Shown here piece by piece: positions 18,027 through 28,427 of a stretch of DNA of 64,000 nucleotides. Source of the stretch: Streptomyces sp. TN58. Lineage in GTDB: Bacteria; Actinomycetota; Actinomycetes; Streptomycetales; Streptomycetaceae. Positions within the stretch are counted from its first letter, which is position 1. Each line of letters begins with the position of its first letter. The position numbers and the translations under genes are program-made. Location: the NCBI RefSeq assembly GCF_001941845.1, contig NZ_CP018870.1, positions 1,891,001 through 1,955,000 of the forward strand. The letters run 5' to 3'. Below the pieces are notes generated by a model, which did not search any database, was not told where the DNA came from, and saw only the letters and a program-made list of their open reading frames with translations.

Positions 18027-20531
18027 TCAGCCGCGGATGTGGAGGGCGCGGGAGAGGTCGTCCAGTTGGTCGGCGAGCTTGCGGCGCAGGAGCGGGATGA
18101 TGTCGGGGTCGGCGAGGCAGGCCTGGCCTGCCTTGAGGTTGGCTTCGTCGACGGCGTAGGCGGGGAAGGCGTAGCGGCCGGCGGCTTCGCCGATGGCGGG
18201 GCCGCGGCGGGCGCCGAGGGCGACGGCTTCGGGGTAGTAGCGGGTGACGTACTCGGCGGTGAGGTCGCTCTGTTCGGGCTGCCAGAAGCCTTGGGCGATG
18301 GCGGTGAAGAGGTAGTTGGAGAGGGTGTCGTCGTGGAAGAGGCGGTTCCAGGCGGCGGCTTTGGCTTCGGGGGTGGGGAGGGCTGCGCGGCAGCGGGCGG
18401 CGCCTTCTTCGCCGGTGGCGCTGGGGTCGGCGGTGAGGGCGGCGTCGATGTCGGTTTCGTCGACGGCGCCGAGGACGGCGAGGCGGCCGAGGATGCGCCA
18501 GCGCAGTTCGGGGTCGAGGGCGGGGCCGCCGGGGACGGTGTCGTCGGCGAGCCAGGCTGCGATGGTGTCGGGCTGGGTGGCGCTGCCGATGAGGGTGCGT
18601 ACGGCGGTCAGCCGCATGCCGGGTTCCGTGCCGTCCTCGGTGCGGCGCAGCAGGTCGCGGGCGATGGTGGTGAGGGTGGTGAGTGCGGCGGTGCGGTCTT
18701 CGGGGGCGAGGTGGCGGACGGCGATCTCGGTGCGGGCGAAGGCGAGGACGCCTTGGACGATGGCGAGGTCGTGTTCGGCGGGGAGGTGGGCTTCGGCGGT
18801 GGTCAGGTAGTCCCGGGGGTCGAGTTCGCCGTCGCGGACCATGTCGCGCAGGCAGTTCCAGACGACGGCCCGGGTGAGGGCTTCGGGGATGCCGGACAGG
18901 CCGCGCAGGACCGTTTCGAGGGAGGTTTCGTCGAGGCGGATCTTGGCGTAGGTGAGGTCGGCGTCGTTGAGGAGGAGCAGGGCGGGGCGGGTGCCGCTGG
19001 TGGAGACGACCTCGTCGGAGGGGACGTCGAGGTCGAGGAGTTCGCGTAGTTCCAGGGTGTGGCCGTCGGCGGGGTCGCGGTCGTAGACGCCGACGGCGAT
19101 GTGGTGGGGGCGGCTGCCGTCGCGGTCGATGGTGAGGGTCCAGCCGGCGGTGCCGTGGGGGGCGTCTTCGATGCGGGGGGTGAGGGTGTCGATGCCGGTG
19201 GTGCGCAGCCATGCGTCGGCCCAGGCGCGGACGTCGCGTCGGGTGTGGGCGGCGAGGGAGTCGATGAAGTCGGCGAGGGAGGCGTTGGCGAACTTGTGGC
19301 GGGCGAAGTGGGTGTTGATGCCGGCCAGGAAGTCTTCTTCGCCGAGCCAGGCGACGAGTTGGCGGAGGGCGGAGGCGCCCTTGGCGTAGGAGATGCCGTC
19401 GAAGTTGAGGAGTGCGGAGGCGGTGTCGGGGACGTCTTCGGGGGCGACGGGGTGGGTGGAGGGTCGCTGGTCGGCTTCGTAGCCCCAGGGTTTGCGGGTG
19501 ACGCCGAAGGCGGTCCAGGTGTCGGTGAAGCGGGTGGCTTCGGTGAGGGTCTGGTAGCCCATGTATTCGGCGAAGGATTCGTTGAGCCAGATGTCGTCGA
19601 ACCAGGCGAGGGTGACGAGGTCGCCGAACCACATGTGGGCCATTTCGTGGGCGATGACCATGGCGCGGGACTGGCGTTCGGTGTCGGTGACGGCGGAGCG
19701 GTAGATGAATTCGTCGCGGAAGGTGACGAGGCCGGGGTTTTCCATGGCGCCGGCGTTGAATTCGGGGACGAAGGCCTGGTCGTAGGAGTCGAAGGGGTAG
19801 GGCTCGGTGAATTTGGTCTGGTAGCGGTCGAAGCAGGCTGTGGTGATGGAGAGGATTTCGTCGGCGTCGGCGTCCAGGTGGGGGGCGAGGGACTGGCGGC
19901 AGTGGATGCCGAAGGGGAGTCCGGCGTGCTGGGTGGTCACGCTGTGCCAGGGGCCTGCGGCGACGGCGGCGAGGTAGGTGGAGATGAGGGGGGTGGGGGC
20001 GGACTGCCAGATGCCGGCGCCGTCGGAGTCGCGGTCGGCGAGGCGGGTGGTGATTCCGTTGGCGAGGACGGTCCAGTGTGCGGGGGCGGTGACGGTGAAC
20101 TGGAAGACGGCCTTGAGGTCGGGCTGGTCGAAGGCGGGCAGGACGCGCTGGACGTCGTCGAGGAACATCTGGCTGTAGACGTACGTCTCGCCGTCGGCGG
20201 GGTCGGTGAAGCGGTGGAGGCCTTCGCCGGTGTGGGAGTAGCGCATGCGGGCGTCGATGCGCAGCTCGTGGTCGCCGGGGGTGAGGGTGAGGGGGAGGCG
20301 GTTGTCGTCGAGGGCCGCCGGGTCGAGGGGGTGGCCGTCGAGGGTGGCGGAGCGCAGTTCTTCGGGCTTGAGTTCGACGAAGGTGTCGCCGGTGGTGCGG
20401 GCGGTGAACCGGATGGTGGTGGCGGAGTCGAAGGTGTCGTCGCCGGTGGTGAGGTCGAGGCGGACGGCGTAGTCGTGGACGTCGAGGAGCTGGGCTCGGA
20501 GCTGCGCTTCGTTGCGCGTCAGTGCGGACAT
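18027..20531 (-). CDS. pepN: Aminopeptidase N (M1 family)
   Basis: 834 aa zinc metallo-aminopeptidase acting in the cytoplasm on peptide N-termini. The M1 substrate motif GAMENPGLVTF and zinc motif HEMAHMWFGDLV (HExxH with the downstream NESFAEY Glu) are intact, followed by the ERAP-like C-terminal helical domain, the usual actinobacterial layout. ATG 20531 (MSALTRNEAQLRAQLLDV) is chosen; ATG 20540, three codons upstream, is equally possible, and neither has a strong ribosome-binding site. Neighbours suggest no special pathway. Confidence 0.94.
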   Translation of the reverse strand: MSALTRNEAQLRAQLLDVHDYAVRLDLTTGDDTFDSATTIRFTARTTGDTFVELKPEELRSATLDGHPLDPAALDDNRLPLTLTPGDHELRIDARMRYSHTGEGLHRFTDPADGETYVYSQMFLDDVQRVLPAFDQPDLKAVFQFTVTAPAHWTVLANGITTRLADRDSDGAGIWQSAPTPLISTYLAAVAAGPWHSVTTQHAGLPFGIHCRQSLAPHLDADADEILSITTACFDRYQTKFTEPYPFDSYDQAFVPEFNAGAMENPGLVTFRDEFIYRSAVTDTERQSRAMVIAHEMAHMWFGDLVTLAWFDDIWLNESFAEYMGYQTLTEATRFTDTWTAFGVTRKPWGYEADQRPSTHPVAPEDVPDTASALLNFDGISYAKGASALRQLVAWLGEEDFLAGINTHFARHKFANASLADFIDSLAAHTRRDVRAWADAWLRTTGIDTLTPRIEDAPHGTAGWTLTIDRDGSRPHHIAVGVYDRDPADGHTLELRELLDLDVPSDEVVSTSGTRPALLLLNDADLTYAKIRLDETSLETVLRGLSGIPEALTRAVVWNCLRDMVRDGELDPRDYLTTAEAHLPAEHDLAIVQGVLAFARTEIAVRHLAPEDRTAALTTLTTIARDLLRRTEDGTEPGMRLTAVRTLIGSATQPDTIAAWLADDTVPGGPALDPELRWRILGRLAVLGAVDETDIDAALTADPSATGEEGAARCRAALPTPEAKAAAWNRLFHDDTLSNYLFTAIAQGFWQPEQSDLTAEYVTRYYPEAVALGARRGPAIGEAAGRYAFPAYAVDEANLKAGQACLADPDIIPLLRRKLADQLDDLSRALHIRG

Positions 20532-20574
20532 GGGGCCCATGCTGCCGCAGTGGGCGGCCGGACCCCTTGTGTCG

Positions 20575-20928
20575 TCAGTCTTCGCCGGCGGCGATGGTCT
20601 CGTGGTGGCGGATGACCTCGGCGATGATGAAGTTGAGGAGCTTCTCGGCGAAGGCGGGGTCGAGCTTGGCGTTCTCGGCGAGCTGGCGGAGTCGGGCGAT
20701 CTGGCTGGCTTCGCGGCCCGGGTCGGCGGGGGGCAGCTGGTGGCGGGCCTTGAGGTGGCCGACCTGCTGGGTGCACTTGAAGCGTTCGGCGAGCATGTGG
20801 ACCACGGCCGCGTCGATGTTGTCGATGCTGTCGCGCAGGCGGGCGAGTTCGGCGGTGACGTTCTCGTCGATGCCGTCGGCGGCGGCCGTGTCGCTGCCCG
20901 GGCCGTTGTCGTGGTCGCTGTGGTTCAT
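20575..20928 (-). CDS. Chorismate mutase, AroQ class
   Basis: 117 aa, all-helical AroQ-type chorismate mutase, which converts chorismate to prephenate for Phe/Tyr synthesis. Visible features are LARLRDSIDNIDAAVVHMLAERFKC (first long helix, with the Arg that binds substrate), the V-G-x-x-K core in QVGHLKARHQ, and DPAFAEKLLNFIIAEVIRHHE in the last helix. There is no signal peptide, so it is cytoplasmic. It lies 34 bp upstream of pepN on the same strand. Confidence 0.9.
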   Translation of the reverse strand: MNHSDHDNGPGSDTAAADGIDENVTAELARLRDSIDNIDAAVVHMLAERFKCTQQVGHLKARHQLPPADPGREASQIARLRQLAENAKLDPAFAEKLLNFIIAEVIRHHETIAAGED

Positions 20929-21121
20929 GGTTGTCGAGAATACGTGGCGCGGGGCCGCAGGTCGCGGGGCAGTCGGCCTGTGAGACGGGGTGGGTGGGCG
21001 GCCGGTCCGGAGGCGGTTCGCGGCGGGGCGGGGGGGGGCCTTTCAACCGTGGGGGGGGGGCCTGCGTCTTCCCGTGGGGGGTGGGTGCTCGGCTGGGCCG
21101 CGCTGTCGGCCTGCGCCTGGT

Positions 21122-21295
21122 AGGGGGTGTCGTCGAAGTGGCGTCGGCCGCCCGTGAGGGCGGGGGTGGCGGGGTCCGGTGCGTGCGCTCGCAAGGCGCA
21201 GGAGGGAGTCGACGCGGGCGTCGGCGACCGACGACGACGCGGCGAGCGTGCGTGCCGGACCCCGCCACCCAGACGGGACTTCGACGACACGCCCT
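21122..21295. mobile_element. MITE-like element with 18-bp terminal inverted repeats
   Basis: AGGGGGTGTCGTCGAAGT (21122-21139) is repeated inverted at 21278-21295 with one mismatch. Sub-terminal blocks GTGGCGGGGTCCGG and GCGTGCGCTCGC also recur in inverted form inside, so most of the 174 bp can fold into one hairpin. There is no coding capacity. The size and structure fit a non-autonomous transposon. A clear target-site duplication is not visible. It sits in the 490-bp gene-free gap between the chorismate mutase and trypsin genes, which also holds G-runs near 21030-21060. Confidence 0.6.
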
Positions 21296-21359
21296 GGGGG
21301 CGGCGTGGGGTTCGGCCCGCTTGCGTACGGGAGGTGCGTCGGGGTGGTGGCGGGTGTGG

Positions 21360-21400
21360 CTCGTCCTCCCGGCCGGTTCGTGCGGGGCCGGGAGGACGAG
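21360..21400 (-). terminator. Terminator of the trypsin gene
   Basis: A perfect 15-bp stem (21360-21374 with 21386-21400) with an 11-nt loop lies 22 bp downstream of the minus-strand stop at 21422. Confidence 0.8.
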
Positions 21401-21421
21401 GGGGTGGGTGCGGGGGTGGGG

Positions 21422-23329
<1,908 letters not shown>

Positions 23330-23409
23330 CTACCGGCCAGTAGACATGGCTGGTGTTCTCGCCAACTCTGGTCACGTCCATGTCAAGTTGCGACCGAGGA
23401 GCACCCCCC

Positions 23410-24114
23410 ATGCGCAGTTCCCGCCGCATCCGCACGCCCCGTACCGCCGCCGTCGGCGTGGCCGCGGCCGCCGCCCTCCTGACGCTCGTTCCGGCCACCG
23501 CCGCCCAGGCGGCCCCGGCCGCCGCGCCCGCGCCCGTCTCCGCACCGGCGACCGCCGCCACCGCCGCCACGACCGCGACCGCGTCCGCGCCGGGCGGCAA
23601 CGCGGCGATACTCGGCATCGACTACGCCGCCTGGCAGCGGGAGGTGGCCGCCATCGTCGACGCGGCCCGCCCCGCCATCGAGCAGCGCATCGCGAACTCG
23701 CCGGCCGGCGAGAAGCCGGCCCTCGTCCTCGACATCGACAACACGTCGCTGGAGACCGACTTCCACTGGTTCTGGACCTATCCGACCCCCGCGATCAGCA
23801 AGGTGCGCGCCCTGACCCAGTACGCGCACGCGCGCGGTGTCGCCGTCTTCTTCGTCACGGCCCGCCCGGGCATCATCCACTCCCTCACCGACTACAACCT
23901 CAAGGCCGTCGGCTACCCGGTGTCCGGGCTCTACGTCCGCGACCTGCCCGACCTCTTCGAGGAGGTCAGCGCCTACAAGACGGCCAAGCGGGCGGAGATC
24001 GAGGCGCGCGGCTACACGATCATCGCGAACATCGGGAACAGCCCGACCGACCTGGTCGGCGGTCACGCCGAGCGCACCGTGAAGCTCCCGGACTACAACG
24101 GCAAGCTCTCCTGA
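23410..24114 (+). CDS. Secreted HAD-superfamily acid phosphatase
   Basis: 234 aa. ATG 23410 follows GAGGAGC. A Sec signal with Ala-rich core ends near AQAAPAAAPAP. The HAD class B/subfamily IIIB acid-phosphatase motifs are DIDNTSLETD (nucleophile Asp and acid/base Asp), FFVTARPG (motif II Thr) and the Lys in YKTAKRAEIE, with IANIGNSPTDLVGG at motif IV. It probably releases phosphate from organic esters outside the cell. A partly paired hairpin at 24285-24318 follows, shared with the convergent SDR gene. Confidence 0.88.
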   Translation: MRSSRRIRTPRTAAVGVAAAAALLTLVPATAAQAAPAAAPAPVSAPATAATAATTATASAPGGNAAILGIDYAAWQREVAAIVDAARPAIEQRIANSPAGEKPALVLDIDNTSLETDFHWFWTYPTPAISKVRALTQYAHARGVAVFFVTARPGIIHSLTDYNLKAVGYPVSGLYVRDLPDLFEEVSAYKTAKRAEIEARGYTIIANIGNSPTDLVGGHAERTVKLPDYNGKLS

Positions 24115-24327
24115 CGCGGCGGCGGGAACCGTCCCCGGTTCCCGCCCCACGCGCCGCCCGTCGCGCCGCCTCCGGAGCGTCCTTCGTGCGGTGCCGCGCA
24201 ACTTCCCCCACAACAAATGGCCTAACTGCGGTTCAGCGGGTGGGCCCAGCGGGTAGTGATACCTCAACGCACCGACGAAGACTCGGGCCCGACCCCTCGC
24301 CAGGGGGCCGGGCCCGCTTCCGTCTGC

Positions 24328-25239
24328 TCAGCGCGAGCCGTACGCCGGCAGCGGCGGCTCGGCCGCGGCCAGCAGCTTCAGCGCCGCCTCGCCCGCCTCC
24401 GCCGGGGTCCACCGCGCGCCCCGGTCCGCCGTGGGGCCCGGCCGCCAGCCCTCCATGACGGTGATCCGGCCGCCTTCGGTCTCGAAGACCCGGCCGGTGA
24501 CCCCGGCGGAGGCGTCCGCGCCGAGCCACACCACGAGCGGGGAGACGTTCTCGGGTGCCATCGCGTCGAAGCCGCCGTCCTCGGGGGCGGCCATGGTCTG
24601 CGCGAAGGCCTGTTCCGTCATGCGGGTCCGGGCGGCCGGGGCGATGGCGTTGACCTGGACTCCGTACCGGCCCGTCTCCGCCGCCGCGACCAGGGTCAGG
24701 CCGAGGATGCCCGCCTTGGCCGCGCTGTAGTTGCCCTGGCCGACGGAGCCCAGCAGTCCCGCCCCGGAGGAGGTGTTGACGACCCGGGCGGCCACCGGGC
24801 GGCCGGCCTTGGCCTCCGCCCGCCACCAGGCGGCCGCCGACCGCAACGGCAGGAAGTGCCCCTTCAGGTGGACCCGTACGACCGCGTCCCAGTCGTCCTC
24901 GTCCAGGTTCACCAGCATCCGGTCCCGCAGGAATCCGGCGTTGTTGACCAGTGTGTCGAGGCGGCCGAAGGCGTCGACGGCGGCCTCCACCAGGGAGTCC
25001 GCGCCCCGCGCGGTCGCTACGTCCCCGCCGTGGGCCACGGCCTCGCCGCCCAGCGCCTCGATCTCCCGGACCACCTGCGCCGCCGGGCTCTGCGGCCCGG
25101 GCAGTCCGTCCAGTTCCACGCCGAGGTCGTTGACGACGACCTTCGCCCCCTCCGCGGCGAAGGCCAGCGCGTGGGCCCGACCCAGCCCCCGCCCCGCGCC
25201 CGTCACGATCACGACCCGGCCCTCGCACAGTCCCGCCAT
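24328..25239 (-). CDS. Short-chain dehydrogenase/reductase, Rv3548c-like
   Basis: 303 aa NAD(P)-dependent SDR. Cofactor motif VTGAGRGLGRAHALAFAAEG, NNAGFLRD, and active-site Ser/Tyr/Lys in NTSSGAGLLGSVGQGNYSAAKAG are intact. The sequence resembles the 3-hydroxyacyl-CoA dehydrogenase domain of peroxisomal multifunctional enzyme type 2, including VVVNDLGVELDG. The gene begins 1 bp after the stop of the next SDR on the same strand, matching the Rv3548c-Rv3549c pair of the KstR2 regulon. Hence a beta-oxidation role on a steroid-ring intermediate is inferred; the exact substrate is unknown. Confidence 0.85.
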   Translation of the reverse strand: MAGLCEGRVVIVTGAGRGLGRAHALAFAAEGAKVVVNDLGVELDGLPGPQSPAAQVVREIEALGGEAVAHGGDVATARGADSLVEAAVDAFGRLDTLVNNAGFLRDRMLVNLDEDDWDAVVRVHLKGHFLPLRSAAAWWRAEAKAGRPVAARVVNTSSGAGLLGSVGQGNYSAAKAGILGLTLVAAAETGRYGVQVNAIAPAARTRMTEQAFAQTMAAPEDGGFDAMAPENVSPLVVWLGADASAGVTGRVFETEGGRITVMEGWRPGPTADRGARWTPAEAGEAALKLLAAAEPPLPAYGSR

Positions 25240-25240
25240 C

Positions 25241-26005
25241 TCAGCTCCCCTTGTTGACAGTTGCCGCGTCCAGAAAGGCAGGGCGCTCCCCGCCGCCGTG
25301 CACCAGCAGGGCTGCCCCGCTCACGTACCGCGCCCGGTCGGAGGCGAGGAAGACCGCCGCGTCGCCGACCTCGTCCGGTTCGGCGAGCCGGCCCAGCGGG
25401 ACGGTCGCGCCGACCGCCTCGATCCCGGCTTCGTCGCCGTAGTGCAGGTGCGCGAGTTCGGTCCGCACCATGCCGAGGACCAGCGAGTTCACCCGTACCT
25501 CGGGTGCCCATTCGACGGCCATGGACCGGGCCAGGCTCTCCAGGCCGGCCTTGGCCGCCCCGTAGGCGGCCGTCCCCGGCGAGGGGCGGGTCCCGCTCAC
25601 GCTGCCGATCATCACGACCGAGCCCCCGGTCCGCCTGAGCCAGGGGTGGGCCGCCAGCGAGGCCGTCAGCGGGGCGAGCAGGTTGAGCTCGACGACCCGT
25701 GCGTGGCGTTCGGCGCCGCCCTCGCCGAGCAGCCGGTACGGGGTCCCGCCCGCGTTGTTGACCAGGCAGTCGAGCCGCCCGTACCGGTCGCCGACCGCGT
25801 CGAAGAAGTCCCGTACGGCGCCGGTGTCACGCAGGTCGAGCGCGGTGAAGGACGCCTCGCGGCCGTCCGCCGACACCGGTCCGTCCGGTGGCCGGCGGGC
25901 GCACACGACGACCTCCGCGCCGGCCTGCAGGAACGAGCGGGCGATCCCGGCGCCGACGCCCCTGGTTCCGCCGGTGACGACGACAACCCTCCCGTCGAGC
26001 TCCAT
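25241..26005 (-). CDS. Short-chain dehydrogenase/reductase, Rv3549c-like
   Basis: 254 aa SDR. Motifs: VTGGTRGVGAGIARSFLQAG, NNAGGTPYR, MIGSVSGTRPSPGTAAYGAAKAG (Ser-Tyr-Lys). It is the first gene of the minus-strand pair, starting just downstream of the palindromic operator at 26024-26043, from which echA20-ipdABC diverge. The arrangement equals Rv3549c/Rv3550 in Mycobacterium tuberculosis. The precise reaction is not established. Confidence 0.85.
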   Translation of the reverse strand: MELDGRVVVVTGGTRGVGAGIARSFLQAGAEVVVCARRPPDGPVSADGREASFTALDLRDTGAVRDFFDAVGDRYGRLDCLVNNAGGTPYRLLGEGGAERHARVVELNLLAPLTASLAAHPWLRRTGGSVVMIGSVSGTRPSPGTAAYGAAKAGLESLARSMAVEWAPEVRVNSLVLGMVRTELAHLHYGDEAGIEAVGATVPLGRLAEPDEVGDAAVFLASDRARYVSGAALLVHGGGERPAFLDAATVNKGS

Positions 26006-26023
26006 GGGCTGCTACCTTCCTCA

Positions 26024-26043
26024 CCTAACAAATGTTTGGTGGA
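26024..26043. promoter_or_regulatory. Probable KstR2-type operator 1
   Basis: CCTAACAAATGTTTGGTGGA is an imperfect palindrome in the divergent promoter between the SDR pair and echA20. The same sequence, with few changes and in the opposite orientation, occurs at 36217-36236 next to the TetR operon. AACAA-N3-TTTGGT-type palindromes are typical of actinobacterial TetR acyl-CoA-responsive repressors. Confidence 0.7.
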
Positions 26044-26061
26044 AAGGTAGCTGATCCTGTC

Positions 26062-26811
26062 ATGGGTGTCTCCACCTCCCGCCCGGACAAGGGCGTCGCA
26101 CTGGTCACGGTCGATTTCCCGCCCGTCAACGCGCTGCCCGTACAGGGCTGGTACGACCTCGCCGACGCCCTGCGGTCGGCGGGCCGGGACCCCGAGGTCC
26201 GGTGCGTGGTCCTCGCCGCCGACGGCCGCGGCTTCAACGCGGGCGTCGACATCAAGGAGATGCAGCGCGACACCGGCCACACGGCCCTCATCGGCGCCAA
26301 CCGGGGCTGCTACGAGGCGTTCGCCGCCGTCTACGAGTGCGAGGTGCCCGTCGTCGCGGCCGTGAACGGCTTCTGCCTGGGCGGCGGCATCGGCCTGGCC
26401 GGCAACGCCGACGCGATCGTCGCCTCCGACGACGCCGTCTTCGGCCTGCCCGAGCTGGACCGGGGCGCCCTGGGCGCCGCCACCCATCTGGCCCGGCTGG
26501 TCCCCCAGCACCTGATGCGCGCCCTCTACTACACCTCGCGCACCGCGACCGCCGCCGAACTGCACGCCCACGGCTCGGTCTGGAGGGTGGTCCCGCGCGA
26601 GGTGCTGCGCGGCGCCGCCCTGGAGCTGGCCGCCGAGATCGCGAAGAAGGACGGCTGCCTGATCCGGCTGGCGAAGGCGGCCATCAACGGGATCGACCCG
26701 GTGGACGTGCGCCGCAGCTACCGCTTCGAGCAGGGCTTCACCTTCGAGGCCAACCTCAGCGGGGTGGCCGACCGGGTCCGCGACACCTTCGGGAAGGGAG
26801 AGCGCGCATGA
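26062..26811 (+). CDS. echA20: Enoyl-CoA hydratase-family enzyme EchA20
   Basis: 249 aa crotonase-fold protein. The oxyanion elements are AADGRGFNAGVDIKEMQ and VNGFCLGGGIGLAGNADAIV; YYTSRTATAAELHAHGSV also fits. EchA20 of the KstR2 regulon hydrolytically opens ring D of the steroid intermediate 5-oxo HIEC-CoA. ATG 26062 is preferred over ATG 26032, which lies within the operator; the length then matches EchA20 (about 247 aa). The stop overlaps the ipdA start (ATGA). Confidence 0.88.
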   Translation: MGVSTSRPDKGVALVTVDFPPVNALPVQGWYDLADALRSAGRDPEVRCVVLAADGRGFNAGVDIKEMQRDTGHTALIGANRGCYEAFAAVYECEVPVVAAVNGFCLGGGIGLAGNADAIVASDDAVFGLPELDRGALGAATHLARLVPQHLMRALYYTSRTATAAELHAHGSVWRVVPREVLRGAALELAAEIAKKDGCLIRLAKAAINGIDPVDVRRSYRFEQGFTFEANLSGVADRVRDTFGKGERA

Positions 26812-27659
26812 GCGACAAGACCATGACCGCCGAAGAGGCGGTCGGGCAGCTGCGCAGCGGGATGACCCTCGGGATCGGCGGCTGGGGGTCCCGGCGCAAG
26901 CCGATGGCCCTGGTCAGAGCGCTGCTCCGGTCGGAGATCACCGATCTCACCGTGATCTCGTACGGCGGCCCGGATGTCGGCATGCTGGCGGCCGCGGGCC
27001 GGATCCGCCGGCTCGTCGCCCCCTTCGCCACCCTCGACTCCATCGCGCTGGAGCCGCATTTCCGGGCCGCCCGGGAGCGGGCCGCCTTCACGCTCACCGA
27101 GTACGACGAGGCCATGTTCATGTGGGGCCTGCACGCCGCCGCAAACCGGCTGCCCTTCCTCCCGGTCCGCGCCGGCCTCGGATCCGACGTCATGCGGGTC
27201 AACCCGGAACTGCGGACGGTCACCTCCCCCTACGGCGACGGCGAGGAACTCGTCGCCGTCCCCGCCCTGCGCATGGACGCCGCCCTGGTCCACCTCAACC
27301 GCGCCGACCGCCTCGGCAACGCCCAGTACCTGGGCCCGGACCCGTACTTCGACGACCTGTTCTGCGAGGCCGCCGACGCCGCCTACGTCTCCTGCGAGCA
27401 GCTGGTCGAGACCGCCGAGCTCGCCAAGGCCGGCCCGCCGCAGTCGCTCCTGGTCAGCCGGCACTCCGTCACCGGGGTGGTGGAGGCCCCGAACGGCGCG
27501 CACTTCACCTCCTGCGCCCCCGACCACGGCCGCGACGAGGCTTTCCAGAAGCTGTACGCGAGGACCCCCTGGCCCGAGTTCTCGGCACGCTTCCTGACCG
27601 GGGCGGGCGAGCAGGACTACCAGTCGGCCGTCCGGACCTGGCACGAGGAGCAGCAGTGA
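26808..27659 (+). CDS. ipdA: CoA-transferase-family subunit A, IpdA
   Basis: 283 aa family I CoA-transferase alpha subunit: MTLGIGGWGSRRKPMALVRALL at the N-terminus, VISYGGPDVGMLAAAGRI, and FTLTEYDEAMFMWGLHAAA. In M. tuberculosis and Rhodococcus the IpdA/IpdB heterotetramer is not a transferase but a hydrolase that opens the last carbocyclic ring (COCHEA-CoA). Gene order echA20-ipdA-ipdB-ipdC is the same here, which supports that role over a glutaconate-type CoA-transferase. 4-bp overlaps link it to both neighbours. Confidence 0.9.
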   Translation: MSDKTMTAEEAVGQLRSGMTLGIGGWGSRRKPMALVRALLRSEITDLTVISYGGPDVGMLAAAGRIRRLVAPFATLDSIALEPHFRAARERAAFTLTEYDEAMFMWGLHAAANRLPFLPVRAGLGSDVMRVNPELRTVTSPYGDGEELVAVPALRMDAALVHLNRADRLGNAQYLGPDPYFDDLFCEAADAAYVSCEQLVETAELAKAGPPQSLLVSRHSVTGVVEAPNGAHFTSCAPDHGRDEAFQKLYARTPWPEFSARFLTGAGEQDYQSAVRTWHEEQQ

Positions 27660-28423
27660 CCACGACGCCCGCAGGCACCGACCGGTCCACCGGAACCGGC
27701 GGAGCCACCCGTGCCGAGTACTGCGTGATCGCGTGCGCCGAGGCCTGGCGCGGCGACGGCGAGGTGCTCGCCAGCCCGATGGGCCTGATCCCCTCCATCG
27801 GGGCCCGGCTCGCGAAGCGGACCTTCTCCCCCGACCTGCTGCTGACGGACGGCGAGGCCATGCTCGTCGGGCTCGACGGCACGCCCGAGGGCTGGCTACC
27901 GTACCGGCGCCACCTGGCCATGGTCACCGGCGGCAGGCGGCACGTGATGATGGGCGCGAGCCAGATCGACCGGTTCGGCAACCAGAACATCTCCTGCATC
28001 GGCGACTGGGAGCGGCCGGCCCGCCAGCTGCTGGGTGTGCGCGGGGCTCCCGTCAACACCCTCAACAACCCGGTGAGTTACTGGATCCCGAAGCACTCGG
28101 CGCGGGTCTTCGTCGAGCGCGTCGACATGGTCTGCGGCGTCGGCCACGACCGGGCCGCCGAGGCGGGGGTGGCCCGTTTCCACCGGCTGCCCCGGGTGGT
28201 CAGCGATCTGGGTGTCTTCGACTTCGCCGGCCCCGGCCACTCCATGCGGCTGGCTTCCCTGCACCCCGGGGTCACCGTCGAGCAGGTCCGGGCGGCGACC
28301 GGTTTCGAGCTGGCGCTGCCCGAGGAGGTCCCGTACACGCGGGAGCCGACCGAGGAGGAACTGCGGCTGATCCGCGAGGTGATCGACCCGCAGGGGTTGC
28401 GCGACCGGGAAGTGCGGGGCTGA
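27656..28423 (+). CDS. ipdB: CoA-transferase-family subunit B, IpdB
   Basis: 255 aa beta subunit partner of IpdA. It starts at GTG 27656, overlapping the ipdA stop. Features are YCVIACAEAWRGDGEVLASP, LIPSIGARLAKRTFSPDLLL with LLTDGEAMLVG, and MMGASQIDRFGNQNISCIG, which is the glycine/Gln-rich region of beta subunits. The C-terminal HPGVTVEQVRAATGFELALP is typical of the family. It works with IpdA in the last steps of steroid nucleus degradation. Confidence 0.9.
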   Translation: MTTTPAGTDRSTGTGGATRAEYCVIACAEAWRGDGEVLASPMGLIPSIGARLAKRTFSPDLLLTDGEAMLVGLDGTPEGWLPYRRHLAMVTGGRRHVMMGASQIDRFGNQNISCIGDWERPARQLLGVRGAPVNTLNNPVSYWIPKHSARVFVERVDMVCGVGHDRAAEAGVARFHRLPRVVSDLGVFDFAGPGHSMRLASLHPGVTVEQVRAATGFELALPEEVPYTREPTEEELRLIREVIDPQGLRDREVRG

Positions 28424-28427
28424 TCCG

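Noticed and set aside
17495..18100. 201-residue Pro/Arg-rich frame in the gene-free stretch
   Set aside because: Its composition follows the GC-rich repeats, it overlaps pepN, and it starts within the inverted-repeat motif.
26032..26061. EchA20 start at ATG 26032
   Set aside because: It would place the start codon inside the operator and make the protein longer than its family.
26808..28423. Glutaconate or 3-oxoadipate CoA-transferase
   Set aside because: Gene order with echA20, ipdC, kstR2, fadA6 and fadE30 fits IpdAB; no aromatic-degradation genes are nearby.
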